A stretch of DNA of 64,000 nt from Polaribacter aestuariivivens (GTDB lineage Bacteria > Bacteroidota > Bacteroidia > Flavobacteriales > Flavobacteriaceae): NCBI RefSeq assembly GCF_005885675.1, contig NZ_VANR01000001.1, forward strand, positions 248,001-312,000, in the 5' to 3' direction. Below, in pieces: positions 8,791 through 17,143 of the stretch. Every line of letters begins with the position of its first letter. Position 1 is the stretch's first letter. The notes beneath the pieces are model-generated. The model saw nothing but the letters and a program-made list of their open reading frames with translations, was not told the DNA's origin and did not search any database. A program made the position numbers and the translations under genes.

Positions 8791-9756
8791 ATGAGTTTTT
8801 TCAGTCATTTAAAAGTTGAGTATACTGCTGGGAACATAAAAGATTGGACTGGCAGAAAGACAGCACTTGAAAACCAATATTGGCATCAAAACATAAAGGT
8901 TTCTAATATTGAAAAAGAAAACTTTGATAATAATATACACATTGGATTGATTGGATATTCTTGTGATGAAGGTGTTCGAAGAAACCAAGGTAGAGTTGGC
9001 GCAAGAAAAGGACCTGCAAGCGTTCGAAATAAATTAGGAAAAATTCCAATTCATTTTAGTGATAAAAATATAGTTGATTTTGGAAATATTATTTGTGTTG
9101 ATAATCATTTAGAAGATTGCCAAAAAGCACTTTCAAAAACCATTAGCAAACTAATTTCCAAAAACGTTTTGCCAATTGCCATTGGTGGTGGCCACGATAT
9201 TGCTTATGCTAATTTTTCAGGTATTAAAGATGCTTTAAAAAATTCCACAAAAAACAACATAGGAATTGTAAATTTCGATGCGCATTTCGATTTAAGAACT
9301 GTTGAAACTGCTACAAATTCAGGCACTCCTTTCAATCAAATTTTATCAGAATTTAAAGAGACTTCTTATTTCGCAATTGGAATACAACAACAATCCAATA
9401 CCAAAAAACTGTTTGAAATTGCTGATAAAAACAATGTTTCTTATGTGTCTAATTTTGAGTGCGAAATATTTACCGAAAGTTTAAAAAACAAACTGAGTTC
9501 CTTTGTCGAAAAAGTAGATTATTTATACATTACCATCGATTTAGATGGTTTTTCATCTGCATATGCAACTGGTGTAAGTGCTCCTTCTCCACTTGGTTTT
9601 AGTCCAAATTTTGTTTTCAAAACTTTAGCCTTTTTATTCAAAAGTAAAAAAGTAATTTCTTGCGATATTGCAGAATTAAATCCAGATTTTGATGTAGATA
9701 ACAATACTGCCAATTTAGCAGCGAAATTGGTGGATTTTATGGTTTTAAACGCATAA
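8791..9756 (+). CDS. hutG: Formimidoylglutamase
   Basis: Arginase/agmatinase-fold hydrolase that splits N-formimidoyl-glutamate to glutamate and formamide, the last step of the short histidine pathway. 321 residues. Binuclear manganese ligands are visible: His125 in GGGHD, the Asp153-His155-Asp157 cluster in NFDAHFDLR, and Asp residues in ITIDLDGFSSAYATGVSAPSP. Agmatinase or arginase would share these, but position as the fourth gene of a hut operon favours formimidoylglutamate. A perfect 14-bp hairpin ends the operon immediately downstream. Confidence 0.92.
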   Translation: MSFFSHLKVEYTAGNIKDWTGRKTALENQYWHQNIKVSNIEKENFDNNIHIGLIGYSCDEGVRRNQGRVGARKGPASVRNKLGKIPIHFSDKNIVDFGNIICVDNHLEDCQKALSKTISKLISKNVLPIAIGGGHDIAYANFSGIKDALKNSTKNNIGIVNFDAHFDLRTVETATNSGTPFNQILSEFKETSYFAIGIQQQSNTKKLFEIADKNNVSYVSNFECEIFTESLKNKLSSFVEKVDYLYITIDLDGFSSAYATGVSAPSPLGFSPNFVFKTLAFLFKSKKVISCDIAELNPDFDVDNNTANLAAKLVDFMVLNA

Positions 9757-9757
9757 A

Positions 9758-9791
9758 AAAACCTTTTAGAATATCATTTCTAAAAGGTTTT
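9758..9791. terminator. Bidirectional terminator between hutG and the pseudouridine synthase gene
   Basis: AAAACCTTTTAGAA (9758-9771) pairs perfectly with TTCTAAAAGGTTTT (9778-9791) around a 6-base loop, with A and T runs at both ends. It sits between two convergent genes and should terminate both. Confidence 0.85.
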
Positions 9792-9832
9792 CATTTGATT
9801 AATTGATTTATTACAAGTCATTTACAAATTGT

Positions 9833-10687
9833 CTATTGCATCTTTTGTAAGTTTGCAACTTCTAAATTCGTTAGTTCTCTCCATCTACCTCTTGGTAAAT
9901 TTTTCTTAGTTAATTCAGCAAAAATTACTCTATCCAGTTTATTTACTTTATAGCCAACGTGCTCAAAAATTTTACGAACAATTCTATTTCTACCTGAATG
10001 AATTTCGATTCCGACTTCACTTTTTGGTTCTCCATCTACATAAGAAACAGCATCAATAAACACTTTTCTTCCCTCAATAACAACATCTCCTCTAAGTTTT
10101 TCTAAATCTTTTAAATCTAGTTTTCTATCTAAAGTTGCATGATATAATTTGCGTACATTGTGTTTTGGATGGGTTAATTTCTTTGCCAAATCTCCATCAT
10201 TTGTAAACAACAATAAACCTGTAGTATTTCTATCTAAACGTCCAACAGGATAAATTCTCTCTTTGGATGCATTCGCAATTAAATCCATAACCGTTTTTCT
10301 ACCACGATCATCATCCATTGTTGTAATATAATTCTTTGGCTTGTTTAAAAGTACGTACTTTTTTTGCTCTGGAGTAATGGAAGTTCCATCGAACTTAACA
10401 ACATCATCTGGCTGTACTTTATACCCCATTTCTGTGACCAACTTTCCATTTACCTCTACACTACCGTGTTCAATATAAGTATCTGCTTCACGACGTGAAC
10501 AAATTCCTGAATTTGCAATGTATTTGTTCAAACGAATTCCAGAAGATTCATCTTTTTTTGAAACAGAATTTGTTTTTGGAGTGGTTTTTTTGATAGGTTT
10601 TCTATCTAAAGGTTTTCTTTTTCTACTAAGAGGAGTACTTTTTTTTCCTTCTTGTCGTCCTCTCGACGAGTTTTTATTTGGTTTCAT
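9833..10687 (-). CDS. rRNA pseudouridine synthase, RluB/RsuA family
   Basis: Converts a uridine in ribosomal RNA to pseudouridine. 284 residues in three parts: a Lys/Arg/Ser-rich, probably disordered tail (about 1-48), an S4 RNA-binding domain starting GIRLNKYIANSGICSRREAD (about 50-110), and the catalytic domain with the invariant Asp152 in YPVGRLDRNTTGLLL. The closing RKIFEHVGYKVNKLDR segment is typical of RluB/RluE/RluF/RsuA. The exact rRNA site cannot be told from sequence, though RluB (23S position 2605) is the usual call in this group. It lies 30 bases after the prenyltransferase gene and has its own -7 box. Confidence 0.9.
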   Translation of the reverse strand: MKPNKNSSRGRQEGKKSTPLSRKRKPLDRKPIKKTTPKTNSVSKKDESSGIRLNKYIANSGICSRREADTYIEHGSVEVNGKLVTEMGYKVQPDDVVKFDGTSITPEQKKYVLLNKPKNYITTMDDDRGRKTVMDLIANASKERIYPVGRLDRNTTGLLLFTNDGDLAKKLTHPKHNVRKLYHATLDRKLDLKDLEKLRGDVVIEGRKVFIDAVSYVDGEPKSEVGIEIHSGRNRIVRKIFEHVGYKVNKLDRVIFAELTKKNLPRGRWRELTNLEVANLQKMQ

Positions 10688-10701
10688 TTTTAAAATTTTT
10701 G

Positions 10702-10709
10702 CAAAGATA
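10702..10709 (-). promoter_or_regulatory. -7 promoter box of the pseudouridine synthase gene
   Basis: On the minus strand TATCTTTG followed by C, a perfect TAnnTTTG match 14 bases before the start codon, suggests transcription independent of the mevalonate genes upstream. Confidence 0.5.
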
Positions 10710-10717
10710 CTTATATT

Positions 10718-11635
10718 TTAATTCAATCTATTAATTACTTTATCTAATAATAAAGAAGTATCAATAAAAATCAAACATAAAACACCTATTAATAACAGTA
10801 ATTTTAAAATATTATGTAACAACCTGTACTGATTTCTTGTTGATGATTTCCAAAGATAAAAACCAATAAAAATTAAAACAATTAGAGCGAAATAAAAGTA
10901 ATATCGCATGTAACTCAAATCTGGAAAACTAAATAAAATAGCAACAGGAAAAACTGTAAAAATTAATAATAAAATTGACAATTGTTTGGTTTTCTTTTCA
11001 CCATAAACTACAGGAAATGTCTTGTAATTGTTAGCAATTGCTCCTTTCAAATTTTGCAAATCTTTAACCAATTCTCGAACCATAATCACTAAAAACAAAA
11101 ACATTGCATGTACAAATATTATTTTTGAAAAGTTTCCAAAATAAATAAATACTGCAAAAAAAGGCATGATTGTTAAAACTGTTGCAGAAAAAACACCTAA
11201 AAACGGATATTTCTTAAGTTTATGAGAATACAACCAGATTCCAAAAATATAAATAGCAAAAAACAGTGCAGCTCTCCATGAGATTAAAACACCGAAACTA
11301 AAGCCAATAAAATTCAATAAAAAATAGAGCCTTAATTTTGTTGACTGTTTTACATAGTTCTCCAAACCAGTTTTTACAGGCCTGTTTATACGATCTACTT
11401 TTGCATCGTAAAAATTATTTATGATGTAGCCTCCAGCCACCACAAAAACACAAGCTAAAACTAAGAAAAGTAGGTGTAAGTCAAAAACTACATCTCTTAA
11501 CGATTTTGTTGGTGAAAAAATAAAAATTGCTGCTAAATATTGGGCAATTACTAAAACTAAAATATTATAACCTCTTACAGCAGAAAATAAACTAAAAAAC
11601 TTAATTGTTATTTGTTTTGCTTTGGAGGAATTCAT
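10718..11635 (-). CDS. UbiA-family prenyltransferase, geranylgeranylglycerol-phosphate geranylgeranyltransferase-like
   Basis: Integral membrane prenyltransferase of 305 residues with about eight or nine hydrophobic segments. The first Asp-rich motif appears as NNFYDAKVDRINRP (about residues 75-90) and the second as REL VKDLQNLKGAI with a following FPVVYG, the Mg-diphosphate binding sites of UbiA enzymes. In Flavobacteriia this gene, next to mevalonate kinase, is usually annotated as geranylgeranylglycerol-phosphate geranylgeranyltransferase, an archaeal-lipid type activity; substrate is not proven by sequence and a quinone or other prenyl acceptor remains possible. It starts 7 bases after the mevalonate kinase gene, so the two are cotranscribed. 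Confidence 0.8.
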   Translation of the reverse strand: MNSSKAKQITIKFFSLFSAVRGYNILVLVIAQYLAAIFIFSPTKSLRDVVFDLHLLFLVLACVFVVAGGYIINNFYDAKVDRINRPVKTGLENYVKQSTKLRLYFLLNFIGFSFGVLISWRAALFFAIYIFGIWLYSHKLKKYPFLGVFSATVLTIMPFFAVFIYFGNFSKIIFVHAMFLFLVIMVRELVKDLQNLKGAIANNYKTFPVVYGEKKTKQLSILLLIFTVFPVAILFSFPDLSYMRYYFYFALIVLIFIGFYLWKSSTRNQYRLLHNILKLLLLIGVLCLIFIDTSLLLDKVINRLN

Positions 11636-11642
11636 AAAAGTG

Positions 11643-12569
11643 TTAGAATCTGTAAACGAGTTCTAATTTATAGTCTTTTAAGGTTTTTTGAGCTTTTTCA
11701 TAATCTTCAGTAAAACCTAAAATATAACCTCCACCACCAGAACCACATAATTTCAAATAGTAGTCATTTGTAAGAATACCATTTTCCCAAATTTTATGAA
11801 ATGCAGCAGGAATCATTGGTTTGAAGTTTTTTAACACTAATTTTGATAATGATTTTACATTACCAAATAACGATTTTACGTTACCATTTAAAAAATCATC
11901 TATACAAGCATCTGTAGTTGTTGCAAACTCTTCGCTTATCATTTTTCTAAAACCTTCGTTTTTCATCTTATTCATAAAGATGCTTACCATTGGTTCTGTT
12001 TCACCAATTTGTTCAGAATCTAATAAGAAAACAGCTCCCTTTCCTTCTTTTTGTGAAGGTATTCCAGCTGGTTCTAAATTATTTTTTGAATTGATTAAAA
12101 TCGGTAAACTTAAGTAACTATTTAAAGGATCTAAACCAGAACTTTGTCCGTGGAAAAAAGATTCCATCAAAGAAAAAATTTGTTTTAAATTTAATAATTT
12201 ATCTCTCGTTAAATTTTCTAAGACTGTAATTTTATTTGCTGCATACTTATCGTAAATAGAAGCTACTAAAGCGCCTGAACTTCCAACACCATAACCTTGT
12301 GGTATTGAAGAATCAAAATACATTCCGTTTTCGATATCTTTTTTAAATTCGTTTAAATTAAACGAAACCAAATCAGTTTTTAAAGATGCTAAATATGTAT
12401 AAAAACGATTTAAATTATTGTTAGAATTTTTTGCTTTTCCTGTTAGCTTTTTAGAAGATTTTAAAGCGCCTCTGTAAGCATTGTATGGTATTGCTAAACC
12501 TTTAGAATCTTTTATAATTCCATATTCTCCGAAAAGTAGAATTTTAGCGTAAAATAATGGTCCTTTCAT
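11643..12569 (-). CDS. Mevalonate kinase-like GHMP kinase
   Basis: 308-residue GHMP kinase. The opening FGEYGIIKDSKGLAIPY is the substrate-side motif of mevalonate kinases, PQGYGVGSSGALVASIYD is the ATP-binding loop (about residues 95-112), and CGSGGGGYILGF near residue 280 is the third GHMP motif. It would phosphorylate mevalonate with ATP. Phosphomevalonate kinase is a fold relative, but the gene order with diphosphomevalonate decarboxylase upstream and the N-terminal motif favour mevalonate kinase. It may be driven both from the decarboxylase promoter and from a -7 box at 12590-12597. Confidence 0.85.
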   Translation of the reverse strand: MKGPLFYAKILLFGEYGIIKDSKGLAIPYNAYRGALKSSKKLTGKAKNSNNNLNRFYTYLASLKTDLVSFNLNEFKKDIENGMYFDSSIPQGYGVGSSGALVASIYDKYAANKITVLENLTRDKLLNLKQIFSLMESFFHGQSSGLDPLNSYLSLPILINSKNNLEPAGIPSQKEGKGAVFLLDSEQIGETEPMVSIFMNKMKNEGFRKMISEEFATTTDACIDDFLNGNVKSLFGNVKSLSKLVLKNFKPMIPAAFHKIWENGILTNDYYLKLCGSGGGGYILGFTEDYEKAQKTLKDYKLELVYRF

Positions 12570-12589
12570 TTTCCTTTAAAATAGTTGTA

Positions 12590-12597
12590 CAAAAATA
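12590..12597 (-). promoter_or_regulatory. Possible internal promoter before the mevalonate kinase gene
   Basis: On the minus strand TATTTTTG matches TAnnTTTG, 20 bases before the start codon. AT-rich context makes a chance match possible. Confidence 0.35.
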
Positions 12598-12624
12598 CGA
12601 ATTAAAAATTTAATACAAATTTTG

Positions 12625-13026
12625 TTAATCATTTTTGTAATATATCTTCCAAACTCCTACTTTTTCTCCTTTATTATATCTTCCTTTTTCTTTTATTTTT
12701 CCGTTTTTGTAATAAGTTTTCCAGGTTCCTTCTTTATATCCATCTTCAAATTTACCTGTAATTTTTACTTCACCAGAATCATAAAACTCGGAATATTTCC
12801 CATCAGGTTTTCCTTTTATAAAATAGAATTCTTTAGCCTTTTTTCCTGAAATATAATAATCAATAATTAGTTGTTTTTTGCTTTTGTTATCATTAGAAAC
12901 CCTATAGTAAACCGCTTTTTCTCTGTTAGATAAATTTCCGTTTTCATCTAGCCAAATTTTTTGTTGTGCCGTTAACGTAACTGTTGAAAAAATACTGATA
13001 AAAAATAAGGTGAAAAAAAATCTCAT
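12625..13026 (-). CDS. Exported MORN-like (YwqK-type) repeat protein
   Basis: 133 residues with a clear signal peptide (about 1-20, ending TLTAQQ) and then three or more short repeats of the form G-K-x-x-G-x-W-x-x-Y-Y-x-N-G, such as DGYKEGTWKTYYKNGKIKEKG and KGEKVGVWKIYYKND at the very end. This is the MORN_2 pattern of YwqK-type antitoxin-like proteins; no toxin partner is present. The protein should be periplasmic or surface exposed. It lies between mvaD and mevalonate kinase on the same strand, 23 bases from mvaD, so it is probably cotranscribed with them, for reasons the sequence does not show. Confidence 0.8.
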   Translation of the reverse strand: MRFFFTLFFISIFSTVTLTAQQKIWLDENGNLSNREKAVYYRVSNDNKSKKQLIIDYYISGKKAKEFYFIKGKPDGKYSEFYDSGEVKITGKFEDGYKEGTWKTYYKNGKIKEKGRYNKGEKVGVWKIYYKND

Positions 13027-13049
13027 AACGCTATTATAAATTTGAAGTT

Positions 13050-14129
13050 TTAAAGTTGTTTCGCTCCAAAACCTGCACTATCGTAAATATACTGTTTTTT
13101 TTGACAGTAGTTAGATAACTCACTTTTAATAAATTGATTAACAGCTTCTTTTTCAGAAAAAGGATACAATACGTGTACGTTTGCTCCAGCATCTAAAGTG
13201 AAACATATATTGCTATCATTTTCTTTGCGATAACTCCAAATTTTATTAATGATTTCTAAGGTATTTGGCTTCATTAAAATGAAATAAGGATTGCTAGTCA
13301 TCATCATTGCATGCAACGTTAACGCTTCACTTTCTACCAAATTTACAAATGATTTCACATCTCCATTTTGAAGGATTTTTGATAATTTCCCTAAATGATT
13401 ATTTGCTTGTACAAATCTGTTTTCTGCATACGGATGATTTGTCATTAAATTATGCCCAACAGTACTAGAAACTTGTTTTTCTCCTTTATCTACCAACAAA
13501 ATTGCGTCTTGATAATTTTCAAAAACAGGATGTACTTTGTGTGGAAATTTCACCCCAAATAAATCTGAACTTCCTTCAATTTCTGGATGATTTCCCCAAA
13601 CAACCAAAGGTCCTTCTACACTTCTACTTGCACTACCTGAACCTAATCTTGCCAAAAATGATGCTTTTTTATTGATAAATTCTGATGACAAACCCGAACT
13701 CAATTCATTTTCTAAACTCATTAAACACATGGCAATGGCACTTAAACCACTTGCAGATGATGCAATTCCACTTGAATGAGGAAAAGAATTTTCTGAATTT
13801 ATTGTCATTTTATATTCAAAAATATACGGACAATAATTTGCTACTCTTTTGAAAAATTCAGCTATTTTAGGTTTGAATTCGTCTTTTTGTTTTCCTTCAA
13901 AAAAAAGATTAAAATCTACATTTTCAGAGGCTTTTTTCTTTTCAAATTCAATTGTTGTAATTGTATGACAATTATTTAACGTAAAACTGATAGAAGCATT
14001 TTTAGGAATTTGCGGATTGCTTTTCCCCCAATATTTTACCAAAGCAATATTACTAGGTGTTTGCCATGTAAAAGTGGCTTTTTCAATACTTTTAAGAGCC
14101 GATTTTGGAATAAATTGTGTCGTATTCAA
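13050..14129 (-). CDS. mvaD: Diphosphomevalonate decarboxylase
   Basis: ATP-dependent decarboxylation of mevalonate diphosphate to isopentenyl diphosphate, last step of the classical mevalonate pathway. 359 residues. The N-terminal PSNIALVKYWGKSN is the family signature (with the conserved Lys and Tyr), NASISFTLN follows, and the GHMP ATP loop reads FPHSSGIASSASGLSAIA with the catalytic-region SGSASRS downstream. A late FTLDAGANVHVLYP carries the conserved Asp-Ala-Gly. Length is slightly above the usual 320-350. First gene of the isoprenoid group, with a good promoter box ahead. Confidence 0.93.
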   Translation of the reverse strand: MNTTQFIPKSALKSIEKATFTWQTPSNIALVKYWGKSNPQIPKNASISFTLNNCHTITTIEFEKKKASENVDFNLFFEGKQKDEFKPKIAEFFKRVANYCPYIFEYKMTINSENSFPHSSGIASSASGLSAIAMCLMSLENELSSGLSSEFINKKASFLARLGSGSASRSVEGPLVVWGNHPEIEGSSDLFGVKFPHKVHPVFENYQDAILLVDKGEKQVSSTVGHNLMTNHPYAENRFVQANNHLGKLSKILQNGDVKSFVNLVESEALTLHAMMMTSNPYFILMKPNTLEIINKIWSYRKENDSNICFTLDAGANVHVLYPFSEKEAVNQFIKSELSNYCQKKQYIYDSAGFGAKQL

Positions 14130-14145
14130 AGTCTATAATTTGTGT

Positions 14146-14153
14146 CAAAGATA
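14146..14153 (-). promoter_or_regulatory. -7 promoter box of the mevalonate gene group
   Basis: Minus-strand TATCTTTG, perfect TAnnTTTG match, 16 bases before the mvaD start codon. Confidence 0.5.
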
Positions 14154-14162
14154 AAACTATTT

Positions 14163-14879
14163 CTACGAATTTTCTGCCAACTTTGTGAGTACATTTTCTT
14201 TGTAAGTTCTGCTGATAGAAATTGAGTTTTTTCCAATTTCTACAAACTCATTTGTGTACGAATCTATACAATTAATATTTACTACATATGAGCGATGGAT
14301 TCTTAAAAAACGTTGTGTTGGTAGTTTCTTTTCAATATTTGTAATGGTTTCTCGTGTTACAATTATTTTGTCTCTCAAATGAATTTTAATATAATCTGAT
14401 AAACTTTCGATATATAAGATTTCATCAAAAATAATTTTAATCATTTTTCTTTCTGAACGCACAAAAATAAATTCATTTTTACTCGTTTTTGGAATAACTC
14501 CTTGATTTGGAACATTATTTTTAAAAACTCCAAATGATTTATTTACTGCTTGAAAAAACCGTTCGAAAGAAATTGGTTTCAACAAATAATCAATTGCTTG
14601 TAAATCGAAACCTTCCAACGCATATTCTCTATGTGCTGTTGTGAAAATTATTCTAGTGTTTTTATTGATGGATTTCGCTAATGACAATCCTGAAATTTCT
14701 GGCATATTAATGTCTAAAAAAACCAAATCTATTTTTTGTTGATGCAAAACTTCAAATGCTTCTATGGCATTTTTGCAGGATTTTATCAATTTTAAATTGG
14801 GGATTTTCGCTACGTAAGTTTGCAAAATTTCTCTTGCAACAGGCTCATCATCAACAATAAGACAATTAATATCATTCAT
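14163..14879 (-). CDS. LytTR-family response regulator
   Basis: 238-residue two-component output protein. Receiver domain at residues 1-120 with the acidic pocket in CLIVDDEP, the phosphorylated Asp56 in FLDINMPEISG, and the Lys in YLLKPISFERF. A LytTR DNA-binding domain fills about residues 135-235, recognisable by FVRSERKMIKI, LYIESLSDYIKIH and RFLRIHRSYVVN. It lies one base after the histidine kinase gene and is surely its partner. Target genes are not evident; the neighbouring mvaD is only 33 bases downstream on the same strand, so read-through is possible. Confidence 0.93.
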   Translation of the reverse strand: MNDINCLIVDDEPVAREILQTYVAKIPNLKLIKSCKNAIEAFEVLHQQKIDLVFLDINMPEISGLSLAKSINKNTRIIFTTAHREYALEGFDLQAIDYLLKPISFERFFQAVNKSFGVFKNNVPNQGVIPKTSKNEFIFVRSERKMIKIIFDEILYIESLSDYIKIHLRDKIIVTRETITNIEKKLPTQRFLRIHRSYVVNINCIDSYTNEFVEIGKNSISISRTYKENVLTKLAENS

Positions 14880-14880
14880 T

Positions 14881-15927
14881 TTAAAAATTGATTTCTAAAA
14901 GTATTTTAAAAGTATTTTCTTTCTCGATAATTTGTAAGGAATGTTTTTCTGGATACAGCATTTCCAATCTTTTTCTGCTATTTTCTAATCCAATGCCTCC
15001 TTGAATAGTTTCTTTTTCTTTATCGAAATTATTTTCGAGTGTAAAATACAATTTTGTTTCAGTAACTTTTAAATTGATATTTATTGTAAAAAAATCGTTT
15101 ACAATTATACCATGCTTAAACGCATTTTCCACAAAAGGAATTAACAACATTGGTGATACCTCTACATTTTCATTTTGAATATCTTTAATAAAATTCACTT
15201 TTAAAGTGTCATGAAAACGCATTTTTTCTAACGAAATATAATCTTCTAAATGTGCTACTTCGTCTTTTAAAAATACTTTAGGCTTGTCTACTTGGTATAA
15301 AATATAATCTAATAAGTTAGATAGTTTTAAAATCATTTCTGGCGCATTTTCGTTTTTCTGAATCGCCAAACCATAAATAGTATTTAGCGTATTAAACAAA
15401 AAATGTGGCTGAATTTGCATTTTTAAAAACCGTAATTCTTGGTCTTTTAATGCTAATTCTGTCTTTAAAAACTTATTTTCTATTGTTTTCTTTTCTTCTA
15501 AAGATTGGTAACTGTGTTTTAAAATTTTAAAACCACTTGCCAATGCAATAATTAGTAAAACAGTTACCAAAATTACAGACGGACTTTTAATTAAGGTGGG
15601 CATTTGTGTATATTCTAAATTAAAGAAAAACACAAACCCTAAAGCAACCGTCATTAAAACGGCTGTAGTAACAAAAACTGCTGTATAAAAAGAGTACAGA
15701 ACAAAAAGTTTGTATTTTTTAATTAGTAAGTATTTTGGTATTAAATTATACACAAAAACAAAAGAAGATACAATAGAAATGGCACTTAGAATAGATGAAA
15801 ACCAAAACAAAAAGCCTTTACTGGAAGTACCAACACTAAAAAAAAAGTAAAAGAAAAACCACACCAAGAACCAACAAAGTAGGTGAAGTGTGATTTTTTT
15901 AAAATTAAAAAAAAGAATATTTTGCAC
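14881..15927 (-). CDS. LytS/YehU-type sensor histidine kinase
   Basis: 348 residues: four hydrophobic segments in the first 135 residues, a coiled-coil linker (about 140-168), then the His_kinase domain with the phospho-acceptor His175 in KMQIQPHFLFNTLN and a degenerate ATPase domain (PFVENAFKHGI, then GGIGLENSRKRLEMLY). No large extracellular sensor domain is present, so the signal is probably membrane-derived. Typical partner of a LytTR regulator, encoded immediately after it. Confidence 0.92.
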   Translation of the reverse strand: MQNILFFNFKKITLHLLCWFLVWFFFYFFFSVGTSSKGFLFWFSSILSAISIVSSFVFVYNLIPKYLLIKKYKLFVLYSFYTAVFVTTAVLMTVALGFVFFFNLEYTQMPTLIKSPSVILVTVLLIIALASGFKILKHSYQSLEEKKTIENKFLKTELALKDQELRFLKMQIQPHFLFNTLNTIYGLAIQKNENAPEMILKLSNLLDYILYQVDKPKVFLKDEVAHLEDYISLEKMRFHDTLKVNFIKDIQNENVEVSPMLLIPFVENAFKHGIIVNDFFTININLKVTETKLYFTLENNFDKEKETIQGGIGLENSRKRLEMLYPEKHSLQIIEKENTFKILLEINF

Positions 15928-16099
15928 GTCTAAAAATATACAATATCTTATAAATTATCTATTAAATGAGACAAAATACTGTTTTAGATAGCTAAAAGAC
16001 AAAAAGAATACTTTTTAATGTTTTACCTGTTAAAATTGTAGAAAAAGGTTTTGAATTTTACATTCGTCGCAATTCAAAAACTTAAAAGTAAATCTCTAC

Positions 16100-16107
16100 T
16101 ATATTTG
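16100..16107 (+). promoter_or_regulatory. -7 promoter box of the small TolQ/MotA-like gene
   Basis: TATATTTG, a perfect TAnnTTTG match, 22 bases before the start codon at 16130. Confidence 0.45.
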
Positions 16108-16129
16108 AAACGAACTTTAAAAAAACAAT

Positions 16130-16471
16130 ATGCATTTAATTAATGAAGGAGGTCCTTTTTTTATGATCTCATTACTTATCTTACTAGCTTTAACCTTTTT
16201 TTTAGTGGTTAAAGGGTTAAAGAGCAACACCCAAAAAAACTTAGAACTTCTAAAAGCAATAAGTTTATTCGCCTTAGTTTTTGGTTTTTTCGGATTTATT
16301 TTAGGTCTAATAGCAGCTTTAGACGCATTAGATTCAATGAATGGAGATATTGCAACACCAGTTTTAGCTGGCGGAATTAAAAGAGGAATTTTACCACCTA
16401 CTTTAGGAATTTTTACTTTTTTAGTGGGCAGATTGGGTGTTATTGTAATTACTTGGTTAAAAAAACAATAA
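16130..16471 (+). CDS. Small MotA/TolQ/ExbB-like membrane protein
   Basis: 113 residues with three hydrophobic segments (about 9-28, 42-62 and 90-108). The central stretch with GFILGLIAALDALDSMNGDIATPVLAGGIKRG resembles the proton-channel region of MotA/TolQ/ExbB proteins, in which a glycine/alanine-rich helix is followed by a short loop and A-x-GI. It is far shorter than true ExbB (about 230 residues) and has no ExbD partner next to it, so channel function is uncertain. Monocistronic: own promoter box and a perfect 15-bp terminator 20 bases after the stop. Confidence 0.65.
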   Translation: MHLINEGGPFFMISLLILLALTFFLVVKGLKSNTQKNLELLKAISLFALVFGFFGFILGLIAALDALDSMNGDIATPVLAGGIKRGILPPTLGIFTFLVGRLGVIVITWLKKQ

Positions 16472-16490
16472 ACACATATTTCTTGGTTTA

Positions 16491-16525
16491 AAATACCCAT
16501 TTCATTAATTATGAAATGGGTATTT
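16491..16525 (+). terminator. Strong hairpin terminator, 15-bp perfect stem
   Basis: AAATACCCATTTCAT pairs perfectly with ATGAAATGGGTATTT around a 5-base loop and is followed by a short T-rich tract. It ends the preceding gene and contains an in-frame ATG that might be mistaken for the start of thiN. Confidence 0.85.
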
Positions 16526-16533
16526 TTGTGTTT

Positions 16534-17139
16534 ATGAAAACGAATAGAGTTTTTTTATTGTTAAATGGCGAAAAACCTAACCAGTTACCAAATTTATCTA
16601 ATTATGATATGATTTGTGCTACAGATGGCGCTTATCAATATTTAAAAAATAATGAAATAATTCCCGATTTTATTAGTGGCGATTTTGATTCAATTAAAGA
16701 TATTCCTGATACCATCGAAATAATTTCGACTCCAAATCAAGATTTTACAGACTTTGATAAAATATTACAAATACTTTTCGAAAAAGGTTTTTATACAATT
16801 GATGTTTTTGGCGCAAGTGGAAAAGAACAAGATCATTTTTTAGGAAATTTACACACAGCACTTCAATGGAAAGAAAAATTAAAACTTACTTTTTTTGACA
16901 ATCATGGGAAGTATTTTTTAGCTCAAAAAACCACAACTATTTTTGATGTTTTAGACAAAACTATATCATTAATCCCTTTTCCTAAAACTACTAATATTGT
17001 TACTAAAGGTTTAAAATATTCACTCAATAATGAAAACTTAGATTTTAGTAAAAGAATAGGAACCAGAAATAAAGCAATTGAAAATAACGTAAGCATCACT
17101 TTTAAAAGTGGAAATTTGTTAATTTTTATAAATCATTAA
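16534..17139 (+). CDS. thiN: Thiamine diphosphokinase
   Basis: Transfers diphosphate from ATP to thiamine to make thiamine diphosphate. The N-terminal catalytic domain shows the motifs CATDGAYQYL, PDFISGDFDSI and QDFTDFDK, with the Asp clusters that hold Mg-ATP and thiamine; a small beta-sandwich C-terminal domain follows. I place the start at 16534 (MKTNRVFLLLNGE), giving 201 residues, because the in-frame ATG at 16516 lies inside the upstream terminator hairpin. The next gene begins 4 bases after the stop. Confidence 0.88.
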   Translation: MKTNRVFLLLNGEKPNQLPNLSNYDMICATDGAYQYLKNNEIIPDFISGDFDSIKDIPDTIEIISTPNQDFTDFDKILQILFEKGFYTIDVFGASGKEQDHFLGNLHTALQWKEKLKLTFFDNHGKYFLAQKTTTIFDVLDKTISLIPFPKTTNIVTKGLKYSLNNENLDFSKRIGTRNKAIENNVSITFKSGNLLIFINH

Positions 17140-17143
17140 AAAT

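Noticed and set aside
16117..16500. 127-codon minus-strand frame over the small TolQ/MotA-like gene
   Set aside because: The plus-strand frame has membrane-protein character, a promoter box and a terminator; the antisense frame is rich in Lys/Pro/Ile by reverse complement of hydrophobic codons.
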